Positions 1-6,715 of a DNA stretch of 9,721 nucleotides are shown here, piece by piece. Source of the stretch: an uncultured Kineosporia sp. GTDB taxonomy: Bacteria; Actinomycetota; Actinomycetes; Actinomycetales; Kineosporiaceae. The translations under genes and the position numbers were made by a program. The notes beneath the pieces were generated by a model. The model had not been told where the DNA came from, searched no databases, and saw only the letters and a program-made list of their open reading frames with translations. The DNA lies in contig CALMAR010000271.1 of the NCBI GenBank assembly GCA_937859855.1, forward strand, positions 1 to 9,721. Reading direction: 5' to 3'. Position 1 is the stretch's first letter. Every line of letters begins with the position of its first letter.

Positions 1-98
1 CCGACGGAACCGCCGGTGTGCACGATGGTGGTGCTGATGGCGGTGCTGATGGCGGTGCTGATGGCAGCCCGAACACGGGTGCGGGCACATACTCCTGA
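1..98 (+). CDS. Possible 3' end of an upstream gene with Gly/Ala/Asp-rich tail (partial, uncertain)
   Basis: Reading the third frame gives an open stretch from the window edge to a TGA at 96-98. It encodes a hydrophilic tail with repeated Ala-Asp-Gly-Gly units and ends in a segment like SPNTGAGTYS. The stop lies two bases before the GTG start of the oxygenase gene, the close spacing expected of genes in one operon. Outside the repeat, most codons end in G or C; inside it many end in T, which weakens the coding case. Another + frame is also open from the edge to a TGA at 121-123, so the choice of frame is an inference. The product cannot be identified from about 31 residues. Confidence 0.35.
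   Translation, partial: DGTAGVHDGGADGGADGGADGSPNTGAGTYS
30..65 (+). repeat. 12-bp tandem repeat, three perfect copies
   Basis: The unit GGTGCTGATGGC occurs three times in a row at 30-41, 42-53 and 54-65, with a degenerate partial copy just before. The unit length is a multiple of three, so copy-number change would keep any reading frame. In the likely coding frame it encodes Gly-Ala-Asp-Gly units. It may be a variable tail of the upstream gene or a simple slippage repeat. Confidence 0.85.
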
Positions 99-100
99 AC

Positions 101-1357
101 GTGAGTTCGCAACCCTTGCCTGAGGGCGGGCCCGGTCTGGCTGACCAGCCCGCCCTCCGGCGGTGCACCGCCGTCGCGCCGGCCGCGTTAGCCCGGCGGG
201 TCGGGGGCCGGGAGGGAACGCGGAGCCGCGCTGCGGAGCTCCCGTCGGACTTCTCCGACCTGTTCTCACTGGCCGCCGCCGATCGGCTGCTGTCCCAGCA
301 GGGGCTGCGCACACCGTTCCTGCGGGTGGCCCGCGACGGTTCCACTCTGCCGTCCAGCCGGTTCACCACCGGTGGCGGAGTTGGTGCCGGAGTGCCGGAT
401 CAGGTTTCCGACGTCAAGCTGACCTCGCTGTTCGCCGGCGGGTCGACCATCGTGCTGCAGGCCCTGCACCGCATGCATGCGCCCATCATCAGCTTCGCGC
501 AGACCCTCGGGGCCGATCTGGGTCACCCGGTGCAGGTCAACGCATATCTGACTCCGGCTCAGTCGCAAGGCTTTTCGGCTCACTACGACGTCCACGACGT
601 GTTCGTGCTGCAGATCGCGGGAGAGAAGCGCTGGGCGATCCATCGCCCGGTCCATCCGGCTCCGCTGCGGGATCAGCCCTGGACCGACCACCGGTCCGAG
701 GTGAGCGCCGCAGCGTCGGGCGAGCCGCTGATCGATGAGGTGCTCCGGCCAGGTGATGCTCTCTATCTGCCGCGCGGATATCTGCACGCGGCCACCGCTC
801 TGGGGGAGATGACCGCACACCTGACCATCGGTATCCACGTCTGGACCCGGCGGCATCTGCTGGAGAAGCTGCTCGCACTCAGCGGTGACGCCGAGGAACT
901 GCGAGCTACTCTGCCGCTCGGGGTCGACGTCACCTCGGGTTCCTCTTTGGCGGCCGAGATAGCCGCCACCGCAAAGGCTTTCGCCTCGATCGTGGACTCG
1001 TTCGAACCGGATCAGGTGGCCCGGCTGATGGCGGTGGACGCGCGGTCGTCGGCCAAGGCCGAACCGGTGGCGCCATTGGCTCAGGCGGCGGCAGCAGCCA
1101 CGGTGAGTCTGGGTGACAAGCTCCGGTGGCGGGCCGCGTTGCCGGTCACGGTCACCGCGGACGGCGATCAGTTGCTGATCCAGACCACTGATGGCCCGGC
1201 GCGGGTACCGGGCTGGGCGGAACCGAGCTTGGACCTGCTCAGGAGCGGCGGTGTGCTGCCCGTGGCTGATCTCGCGGCCGGGCCGTCCACCACCGACTCC
1301 ATGCGGCTGGAGCTGGCTGCGACATTGCTGCGGACTTGCTTGACCGTTCTGGCGTGA
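101..1357 (+). CDS. JmjC/cupin ribosomal-oxygenase-like protein (Fe(II)/2-oxoglutarate hydroxylase)
   Basis: This 418-residue protein belongs to the cupin_4/JmjC group of Fe(II)- and 2-oxoglutarate-dependent oxygenases that includes E. coli YcfD/RoxA and eukaryotic NO66 and MINA53, hydroxylases of ribosomal proteins. The metal triad is visible: H161 and D163 in the HYDVHD stretch and H229 in LPRGYLH. K176, 15 residues after H161, sits where MINA53 and NO66 carry the lysine that binds 2-oxoglutarate. The segment just before the triad (NAYLTPAQSQGF) is typical of NO66-like proteins. Residues from about 335 to the end would be the C-terminal winged-helix-like part. GTG at 101 is the first start after an in-frame stop at 59-61 and has no clear Shine-Dalgarno; TTG at 116 is an alternative. 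The last codons overlap the next gene. Catalytic class is firm from motifs; the substrate (a ribosomal protein) is inferred. Confidence 0.85.
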   Translation: MSSQPLPEGGPGLADQPALRRCTAVAPAALARRVGGREGTRSRAAELPSDFSDLFSLAAADRLLSQQGLRTPFLRVARDGSTLPSSRFTTGGGVGAGVPDQVSDVKLTSLFAGGSTIVLQALHRMHAPIISFAQTLGADLGHPVQVNAYLTPAQSQGFSAHYDVHDVFVLQIAGEKRWAIHRPVHPAPLRDQPWTDHRSEVSAAASGEPLIDEVLRPGDALYLPRGYLHAATALGEMTAHLTIGIHVWTRRHLLEKLLALSGDAEELRATLPLGVDVTSGSSLAAEIAATAKAFASIVDSFEPDQVARLMAVDARSSAKAEPVAPLAQAAAAATVSLGDKLRWRAALPVTVTADGDQLLIQTTDGPARVPGWAEPSLDLLRSGGVLPVADLAAGPSTTDSMRLELAATLLRTCLTVLA

Positions 1358-2244
1358 GCGGTCCCACCCCGGACGTCCCCCGGTGTTCGCTGGCCGCCCG
1401 CGGCCGGGGTGACACGATGATGGCCACTGCCCTGCCGGTGGAGCGCTTCCTGCTGCTCGAGATTCCGGGCCCCTGGGTTCCCGACGTCTGGGCCTCGGCC
1501 GGATTGCCGCTGGACGTCACCAGATTTCTGCAGGACGCCGTCGAGCGAATTCGGGCCCGGATCGTGCTGATTCGCCGGCCCGGGCGGCACCCGGCCGCCG
1601 ATGGTGGCCTCCGGCGGTGGGCAGTGGTGTCGCGCTCGGGCGCCCGGTGGGGTAGCTGGCGATCCAGCCAGGATCTGTCCGGCCTCGATCTGGCCGCCGA
1701 ACTGCGCCAGCCCGCTACCGCGTCGCCGCTCGTGCTGGCCTGCACCCACGGTCGTCACGATGTCTGCTGTGCGATCGAAGGACGGCCGGTAGCAACTCTT
1801 TTAGCCTCCATCGTCGGTCTCGACGTGTGGGAGTGCTCACACCTGGGCGGTGACCGTTTCGCCGCCAACGTGCTCTGGCTGCCGAAGGGCTGGATGCTCG
1901 GCGGCGTGCTGGCGTCCAATGTGGCCACGGTGGCGGAGGCGGCGCTGGCCGGGCGAGTCCTGCTGCCGCACTTCCGGGGCCGATCTGGCGATACCTCGCC
2001 GGCGCAGGCGGCCCAGTACTTTCTGATGGATCATCTGGGCGAGGACAGCCCGGATGCGGTCGTGGTGGAACCAGCCCACCCCGGATCGACATCATTGATC
2101 GCCACCCACAACGGTCAGCACTACCGGGTGATGCTGGAAGCCACGTGGACCACGCCGCATCACCTCACCTGCCGGGCCGTGGGCAACGCCCGGATGCGGG
2201 CCTTCCGGCTGGTCAGCCTCGAGCCGGTTGCGGCTGCCGTTTAG
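1354..2244 (+). CDS. Sucraseferredoxin-like (Suc_Fer/Apd1 family) thioredoxin-fold Fe-S protein
   Basis: The protein (296 residues from this start) matches the sucraseferredoxin-like family, thioredoxin-fold ferredoxins that bind a 2Fe-2S cluster. Recognisable family segments are the N-terminal RCSLAAR stretch, the RFLLLEIPGPW segment, the core ACTHGRHDVCC followed by GRPVA, and WECSHLGGDRFAANVLWLPKG. The Cys residues of CTHGRHDVCC and the CSH motif are the likely cluster ligands; this is inference. The start is set by context: GTG at 1354 overlaps the oxygenase TGA as GTGA and keeps the conserved RCS segment. TTG at 1336 adds six residues. ATG at 1417 or 1420 has a GGGGTGA upstream but would delete the RCS segment. 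The protein is presumably a cytosolic electron carrier or reductase partner. The partner is not known; the coupled oxygenase is only a candidate. Confidence 0.85.
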   Translation: MSGPTPDVPRCSLAARGRGDTMMATALPVERFLLLEIPGPWVPDVWASAGLPLDVTRFLQDAVERIRARIVLIRRPGRHPAADGGLRRWAVVSRSGARWGSWRSSQDLSGLDLAAELRQPATASPLVLACTHGRHDVCCAIEGRPVATLLASIVGLDVWECSHLGGDRFAANVLWLPKGWMLGGVLASNVATVAEAALAGRVLLPHFRGRSGDTSPAQAAQYFLMDHLGEDSPDAVVVEPAHPGSTSLIATHNGQHYRVMLEATWTTPHHLTCRAVGNARMRAFRLVSLEPVAAAV

Positions 2245-2300
2245 CCGGGTGCGCCCAGGGCGCCCAGGTGGGCCGAGGTCGAGCAGGCAGCGGCCGCCGG

Positions 2301-2322
2301 GTTTCGCCGGCCATCGCGGAAC
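2301..2322. terminator. Small hairpin in the convergent gap
   Basis: GTTTCGC (2301-2307) pairs with GCGGAAC (2316-2322) over seven positions including one G-U pair, around an 8-base loop. It begins 57 bases after the stop of the Suc_Fer gene and directly precedes a larger hairpin. There is no T-tract, which is common in GC-rich actinobacteria, so a terminator role is tentative. Confidence 0.3.
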
Positions 2323-2325
2323 ACC

Positions 2326-2362
2326 AGCCCCGGAGCGCCGGACGACGATCCGCCCCGGGGCT
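2326..2362. terminator. GC-rich hairpin, possible bidirectional terminator between convergent genes
   Basis: AGCCCCGGAGCG (2326-2337) pairs with CGCCCCGGGGCT (2351-2362) at 11 of 12 positions, with a 13-base loop. It lies about 80 bases after the Suc_Fer stop and about 120 bases after the lipoprotein stop on the other strand, so it could serve both. No U-run follows on either strand. The rest of the 2245-2485 gap shows no supportable gene; 2454-2470 holds a short GATGTC repeat. Confidence 0.5.
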
Positions 2363-2485
2363 GGCACCCATCCTCGGTCCACTACGGTGACGCGGTCCAG
2401 CCGGCCGCCGGCAACTCATCGGCCACAGCGGCTCCCACCACTCCGGCTCGGACGATGTCGATGTCGATGACCAGTGAAACTCAGC

Positions 2486-3448
2486 TCAGGCCAGCCAGGC
2501 CTTCACCTTGTCCGGGTTGGCGTCAACCCACTTCTTGGCCGCAGCATCGTCGGACATCTTGTCCTGGGCGATGTACTTGGCCACCAGGTCCTGGTCGTCG
2601 TTCGTCCACTGGAAGTTCTTGATCAGCGGAACCGCGGTGCTGCTGGAAGACATGAACTTGGCGCTGGCAATCTTGTCCAGGTTGTACGGCGGGTAATCGC
2701 AGGCCACCGTCTTGGTGTCAGCGTCGCAGCCCGACGTCCAGGCCGGAAGGTTGACGTGCACCATTGGCACCTCGGCGTTGAACCACTGCGGCGTGTAGAA
2801 GTAACCGATCACCGGCGTCTTCTTGGCCTCGGCCTGGCGGTACGTCGTGATCAGAGCCGCCTCGCTGCCCGCGTAGACCACCTTGTAGTCCAGTTTCAGG
2901 TTCTTCACCAGCGCTTCGTCATTGGTGACGTAGGACGGATCGCCGTCCAGGAACTGGCCTTTGCCCCCTGACTCCGAGGTCTTGAACATGGCGGCGTACT
3001 TGTTCAGGTTCTTCCAATCGGTGATGTCCGGGTGCGCCTTGGCCAGCCACGGCGGGACGTACCAGCCGATGACGCCCTTGTTGCCGGTCTGGCCCACCTC
3101 GACGGCGGTCTTCTGCTGCTCGATGTACTTGGCCTTCAGGTCATCATGGCCCCAGTTCTCGAGGACGACGTCCACCTCACCGGTGCCGAAGCCCTGCCAG
3201 GAGATCTCCTCCTTCAGGTCCTTCTTCACCACATTGCAGCCCAGCTCATTCTTGGCCACGTAGGCGACGACAGCGGCGTCCGCCTCGTAGCCAACCCAGG
3301 GGTTGACGGCGACGTTGAGCGTGCCGCACTGGCCCTTGGCCGACGCCGGGGCGGAGGAGTTGGAGATGGTGGAGCCGCCGCATCCGGCCAGCGCGAGTAC
3401 TGCAGCACAGGCCGCTGCCGGCACCGTCAGCAGCCTCCGGCCGCTCAT
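2486..3448 (-). CDS. Glycine betaine/choline-type ABC transporter substrate-binding lipoprotein (OpuAC/ProX-like)
   Basis: This 320-residue extracytoplasmic lipoprotein would capture a quaternary amine (glycine betaine, choline or similar) for the permease and ATPase encoded upstream. The signal peptide starts MSGRRLL, has an Ala/Leu-rich core, and ends in a lipobox LAGC with the lipidated Cys at 23. The mature part carries OpuAC-family segments: VAVNPWVGYEA (W51), VVLENWGHDDL (W99), GWYVPPWLAKAHPDI (W129, W134) and PVIGYFYTPQW (W222). Tryptophans of this family form the aromatic box around the trimethylammonium group; which of these do so is inferred. Cys41/Cys71 and Cys241/Cys250 may form disulfides. 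ATG at 3448 is chosen; GTG at 3463 is an alternative, since the purine-rich AGGGAAGGG (minus of 3476-3484) lies 12 bases before it. It is the last gene of the transporter cluster, 71 bases after the permease gene. Confidence 0.92.
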   Translation of the reverse strand: MSGRRLLTVPAAACAAVLALAGCGGSTISNSSAPASAKGQCGTLNVAVNPWVGYEADAAVVAYVAKNELGCNVVKKDLKEEISWQGFGTGEVDVVLENWGHDDLKAKYIEQQKTAVEVGQTGNKGVIGWYVPPWLAKAHPDITDWKNLNKYAAMFKTSESGGKGQFLDGDPSYVTNDEALVKNLKLDYKVVYAGSEAALITTYRQAEAKKTPVIGYFYTPQWFNAEVPMVHVNLPAWTSGCDADTKTVACDYPPYNLDKIASAKFMSSSSTAVPLIKNFQWTNDDQDLVAKYIAQDKMSDDAAAKKWVDANPDKVKAWLA

Positions 3449-3491
3449 CGATGTGTGTCGCACGGTGTGATCGCACCCTTCCCTGGGTAGA

Positions 3492-3507
3492 GCCACCGGC
3501 CGGTGGC
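3492..3507. promoter_or_regulatory. Perfect 16-bp palindrome between permease and lipoprotein genes
   Basis: GCCACCGGCCGGTGGC is a perfect inverted repeat centred at 3499/3500, within the 71-bp gap between the permease stop and the lipoprotein start. As RNA it could fold to a 6-bp stem with a GGCC loop. It may be an intra-operon mRNA hairpin that changes relative expression of the lipoprotein, or a DNA-binding site. The role is inferred. Confidence 0.4.
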
Positions 3508-3519
3508 ATCCTGATGGAC

Positions 3520-5550
3520 CTATCCCACGCGCTGCCGGTCGGCGGCAGCCTGGGTGATCTGGTTGAGCATGACGCCCAAGAGCACGATGGCCAATCCCGC
3601 GGCCAGGCCCTTGCCATAGAGCTGGTCCTGAGAGAAACCCGATACCACGTCGTATCCAAGGGCCCCGGCCCCTACGAGTCCGCCGACCACCACCATCGAC
3701 AGCACGTAGCAGACGCTCTGGTTCACGGCCAGCACGATGGACTGCCGGGCCATCGGCAGCTGCACCTTGGTGATCTGCTGCCATGGGGTCGACCCTGCGG
3801 CTGTGCTCGCCTCCACCGCTGTGGGCGAGACGGCGTACACCCCGGTGGCGATCACCTTGATCGCTACCGGAGCGGCGTACACGACGGCAGCCACAATGGC
3901 GGTGAACCGGCTGGGCGCGAACAGGGCGAGGAACGGAACCAGATAGACGAACGCTGGCATCACCTGGGCCGCGTCCAGCACGGGACGGATCACGGCATCG
4001 GCGCGCGGATTTCGGGCCATCCAGACCCCGAACACCACACCCAGCAGCATCGTGATCACGGTGCCGACCAGGGTGGCGGCCAGGGTGGCCATCGCGTCGT
4101 GCCACACGCCAGTGCCAAGCAGCAGGAGCAGGCCAGCGACGCCGATCACGGCGGCGCGGCGACTGGCGAGGAGGGCGGCGGCCACCGCCACCACCGCCAC
4201 CACCAGGAACCACGGTGAGTCGGTGAGCACGTTCTGCAGCGGATCGATCAGGACGACGGTCACGACGTCCTTGATCCCGCCCGTGATCGAGGAGGCGTTC
4301 AGCCCGATCCAATCGGCGGCGTCGCCGGTGTACCTGGCGATGTCGTCTCCCACGTCGATGTCCGTGCCGTTCCTCAGCGTGCTGGGGAACTCGGCGGCCC
4401 AGATGTAGGTACGGGAGAGGTAGATCGCCAGCAGGGTGAGCAGGACCAGCACGACCAGCATGGGCCGGCGAAGCCGGGCGGCCACAGCCGATCGCCGCCG
4501 GGCGATCTCGGCCCGTCGCCCCGCTGCCACCACGATCCGGTCCAGCACGATGGCGAGCACGACGATGGCCAGCCCGGCGTTGAACGCCGTGCCGACGTCC
4601 AGGGTTTCCAGTGCTTTCAGCACGACCTTGCCCAGGCCCGGGGCGTCGATCAGCGAGGCGATGGTCACCATCGCCAGCGCCGCCATGATCGTCTGACTGA
4701 TCCCCAGCACGATCGATCGCCCGGCCATCGGTAACTGGACGGTGATCAGCTGCTGCCACCGGGTGGCACCGAGCGAGGTCGCGGCCTCGACGCTGGCCGG
4801 CGGGACGGTTCTGATCCCGTGGGCGGTGTATCGGATCACCGGCGCGATCGCGAAGATCACTGTGGTGATGGCTGCCGAGGCGGGCCCGATCAGGAACAAC
4901 AGGGTCAGCGGGGCGAGGTAGACGAAGCTGGGCATCGTCTGCAGGAAGTCCAGGACCGGCTCGATCACCCGGTTGAAGCCGGGTGAGACCCCGGCCAGGA
5001 TGCCGGCGGGCAGGCCGAGGACCAGGCAGATCAGCACGGCAGCGATCGTCAGCGCCAGGGTGTCCATACTTTCCTGCCACAGTCCCTGCAGGCCAAGGAA
5101 GGTGAATCCCAGCCCAGCCAGCAGGCCAGTGCGAACCGTTCCGGCGGCGGCGCCGATCAGGGCCACCAGGGCCACCACACCGAGCCAGCCGATCACCGGC
5201 ACCGGCCGGTTGAACGACGGCTGCGAAATCAGGTTCTGCAGAAGCACAACCAGGTGATCGACGGCCACCCGGATCTGGTTCAAGCCGTGAACGAACACCG
5301 GATTGCTGGCCCGGTGCTCGCCGACCCAGTCATTCAGATCGTTCAGCCGCTGATGCAGCCAGGTCAGATCGGACGGCGCCAGCGGCAACGTCCACCGGCC
5401 GGGCCAGATCGCGTGAGCCAGGGCGGTCAGCGCCAGCCAGGCGGCCACCGCCATCGCGGCCAGAGATCCTCGCGACGGTAGCCGGGGTGCCGCTTCAACC
5501 TGAGGCGGGGCAGCGTTCGGCGGGGCGGGAGCTGCCGTGACTGCCGTCAC
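3520..5550 (-). CDS. Fused two-domain ABC transporter permease, betaine type (ProW/OpuAB-like)
   Basis: This 676-residue inner-membrane protein carries two binding-protein-dependent permease domains in one chain, so one copy could form the whole channel normally built by two subunits. Each half has a cytoplasmic EAA loop that contacts the ATPase: [14 protein letters not shown] with LP at 273-274, and [14 protein letters not shown] with LP at 598-599, with the same E-to-P spacing of 19. The duplication extends further: each half begins with one membrane helix (about 31-48 and 363-380), then a polar, probably extracytoplasmic insert (about 50-115 and 381-445) with a DW(V/I)G motif at 74-77 and 413-416. 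The half-permeases also share [11 protein letters not shown] and [11 protein letters not shown]. The GTG start at 5550 overlaps the ATPase TGA as GTGA, which implies translational coupling. The N-terminal 30 residues are Pro/Ala-rich and cytoplasmic. Family assignment is firm; substrate specificity is inferred from the neighbours. Confidence 0.93.
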   Translation of the reverse strand: MTAVTAAPAPPNAAPPQVEAAPRLPSRGSLAAMAVAAWLALTALAHAIWPGRWTLPLAPSDLTWLHQRLNDLNDWVGEHRASNPVFVHGLNQIRVAVDHLVVLLQNLISQPSFNRPVPVIGWLGVVALVALIGAAAGTVRTGLLAGLGFTFLGLQGLWQESMDTLALTIAAVLICLVLGLPAGILAGVSPGFNRVIEPVLDFLQTMPSFVYLAPLTLLFLIGPASAAITTVIFAIAPVIRYTAHGIRTVPPASVEAATSLGATRWQQLITVQLPMAGRSIVLGISQTIMAALAMVTIASLIDAPGLGKVVLKALETLDVGTAFNAGLAIVVLAIVLDRIVVAAGRRAEIARRRSAVAARLRRPMLVVLVLLTLLAIYLSRTYIWAAEFPSTLRNGTDIDVGDDIARYTGDAADWIGLNASSITGGIKDVVTVVLIDPLQNVLTDSPWFLVVAVVAVAAALLASRRAAVIGVAGLLLLLGTGVWHDAMATLAATLVGTVITMLLGVVFGVWMARNPRADAVIRPVLDAAQVMPAFVYLVPFLALFAPSRFTAIVAAVVYAAPVAIKVIATGVYAVSPTAVEASTAAGSTPWQQITKVQLPMARQSIVLAVNQSVCYVLSMVVVGGLVGAGALGYDVVSGFSQDQLYGKGLAAGLAIVLLGVMLNQITQAAADRQRVG

Positions 5551-6578
5551 TTCTGCCGGACTCCGGCCACCACGCTGAGGATCTCCTCATCGCCGATGAT
5601 GCCGAGCAGTTCGCCGTCCCGCACCACCCTGACCGGGCGCTCGGCGGCCAGTACCGCCCGGGTCGCCTCCCGGACCACCACGTCGGGACCGAGTTCGGGG
5701 CCGTTCAGGTCGTCGTTCTCGGCGACCGGCCGCATGATCCAGCGCAGGGTGAGCACGTCGGCCTTGGACACATCGCTGACGAAGTCGCGCACATAGTCAT
5801 CGGCCGGGGCGCCGACCAGCTCATCGCCGGTGCCGAGCTGGATGGTCTGCCCATCGCGCATGATCAGGATCCGGTCGCCCAGCCGCAGCGCCTCGGACAG
5901 GTCGTGGGTGATGAACACCATCGTCTTGCCCAGTTCGCGGTGCAGCCGGATCACTTCGTTCTGCATGTCCCGGCGGATCAACGGATCCAGGGCGGAGAAC
6001 GGTTCGTCGAAGAAGAGCACGTCCGGTTCCACGGCGAGCGCCCGGGCCAGGCCGACCCGCTGCTGCATGCCGCCGGAAAGCTGATCGGGGTAAGCGTTCT
6101 GGTAGCCGGCCAGGCCAACCAGCTCGATCACCTCCATCGCCCGGCGCTGCCGCTCAGCCTTGGCGGTGCCTCTTACTTCCAGTCCGTAGCCAACATTGTC
6201 GATCACCTTGCGATGCGGCAGCAGGCCGAAGTTCTGGAACACCATGGCGAACTTGTGCCGGCGCAGTTCCCGCAGCCGCCGGGCGTCGGCTCCCAGGATG
6301 TTCTCGCCCTCAAAGGTCACGCTGCCGCTGGTCGGGTCGATCAGGCGGGTCAGGCAGCGCACCAGCGTGGACTTGCCCGAGCCGGACAGGCCCATCACCA
6401 CGAACACCTCGCCGGGGGCGACGTCGAAGCTGGTGTCCCGGACCGCGATGGTGTTACCCGATCGATCCATCAGCTCCCGGCGGGACAGCGCACACAGATC
6501 AGGCGATGAGGGGACGCTCGCAGGCCGGGGACCGAACACCATCCACAGGTCACGGACGGAGATCACCGGGTCGGGCAC
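5547..6578 (-). CDS. Betaine/quaternary-amine ABC transporter ATP-binding protein (ProV/OpuAA-like)
   Basis: This 343-residue cytoplasmic ATPase powers the transporter. It shows Walker [10 protein letters not shown] (63-71), Q-loop Q115 in [12 protein letters not shown], signature LSGGMQQR (167-174), Walker B VLFFDE (187-192), D-loop SALD (195-198) and switch His225 in [10 protein letters not shown]. The long segment before Walker A, containing a [17 protein letters not shown] region, is characteristic of the ProV/OpuAA branch and not of generic amino-acid importers. After about residue 270 there is only a short, roughly single CBS-like tail (about 275-343), whereas E. coli ProV and Lactococcus OpuAA carry two full CBS domains. 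The start is firm: GTG at 6578 has AGGAGGT on the - strand (6590-6584), with six bases between AGGAGG and the start. The gene overlaps the permease start by GTGA and lies 137 bases downstream of betA. Confidence 0.95.
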   Translation of the reverse strand: MPDPVISVRDLWMVFGPRPASVPSSPDLCALSRRELMDRSGNTIAVRDTSFDVAPGEVFVVMGLSGSGKSTLVRCLTRLIDPTSGSVTFEGENILGADARRLRELRRHKFAMVFQNFGLLPHRKVIDNVGYGLEVRGTAKAERQRRAMEVIELVGLAGYQNAYPDQLSGGMQQRVGLARALAVEPDVLFFDEPFSALDPLIRRDMQNEVIRLHRELGKTMVFITHDLSEALRLGDRILIMRDGQTIQLGTGDELVGAPADDYVRDFVSDVSKADVLTLRWIMRPVAENDDLNGPELGPDVVVREATRAVLAAERPVRVVRDGELLGIIGDEEILSVVAGVRQK

Positions 6579-6583
6579 GCCGC

Positions 6584-6590
6584 ACCTCCT
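6584..6590 (-). promoter_or_regulatory. Strong Shine-Dalgarno for the ABC ATPase gene
   Basis: The - strand reads AGGAGGT here, a complete anti-16S match, six bases (counted from AGGAGG) upstream of the GTG at 6578. It fixes the start of the ATPase gene and suggests strong translation of the first transporter gene. Confidence 0.85.
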
Positions 6591-6608
6591 GCTTCAGGCA
6601 TCGGCACT

Positions 6609-6625
6609 GGTACGAGGTCAGTACC
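6609..6625. promoter_or_regulatory. Inverted repeat upstream of the transporter genes (candidate operator)
   Basis: GGTAC (6609-6613) and GTACC (6621-6625) form perfect half-sites seven bases apart, within the 137-bp gap between betA and the ATPase gene and about 30 bases before the ATPase start. Half-sites of five bases can occur by chance, so an operator role is only a suggestion. Confidence 0.3.
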
Positions 6626-6629
6626 GCTG

Positions 6630-6645
6630 GTGACGGATCCATCAC
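6630..6645. promoter_or_regulatory. 16-bp near-perfect palindrome upstream of the transporter genes (candidate operator)
   Basis: GTGACGGATCCATCAC is symmetric at seven of eight base pairs around a GGATCC centre. It lies beside the other inverted repeat in the betA-ATPase gap. On the - strand further upstream, TTGACG (6701-6696), a 17-base spacer and GAATGT could be a weak promoter. If so, the palindrome would sit downstream of it, a position where a repressor could act. This is inference from position and symmetry only. Confidence 0.35.
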
Positions 6646-6689
6646 TTGTCACATATTGTCCCGGCTGGCAACACATTCTTGCCTAACGC

Positions 6690-6710
6690 CCCAGCCGTCA
6701 AGGTTCTGGG
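6690..6710 (-). terminator. Weak hairpin just after betA
   Basis: CCCAG (6690-6694) and CTGGG (6706-6710) pair with an 11-base loop, directly after the betA stop. The stem is short and lacks a U-tract, so it may only partly end transcription, leaving read-through into the transporter genes possible. It overlaps the TTGACG that could be a -35 box for those genes. Confidence 0.25.
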
Positions 6711-6715
6711 TGGTT

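Noticed and set aside
188..1803. TTA leucine codons at 188-190 (oxygenase) and 1801-1803 (Suc_Fer), suggesting bldA-type control.
   Set aside because: Another TTA occurs in the permease gene (- strand 4734-4732), so they are not limited to one system, and the bldA link applies to streptomycetes, which is not established here.
2454..2470. GATGTC repeat after the lipoprotein gene as a repeat element.
   Set aside because: Only two copies and a partial; too short to be distinguished from chance.
2486..5080. A single 864-residue - strand reading frame through the lipoprotein gene and on into the permease region.
   Set aside because: Only the last 320 residues look like a real protein, beginning with a lipoprotein signal peptide. 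The earlier part is an Arg/Pro/Gly-rich shadow of the permease gene in another frame.
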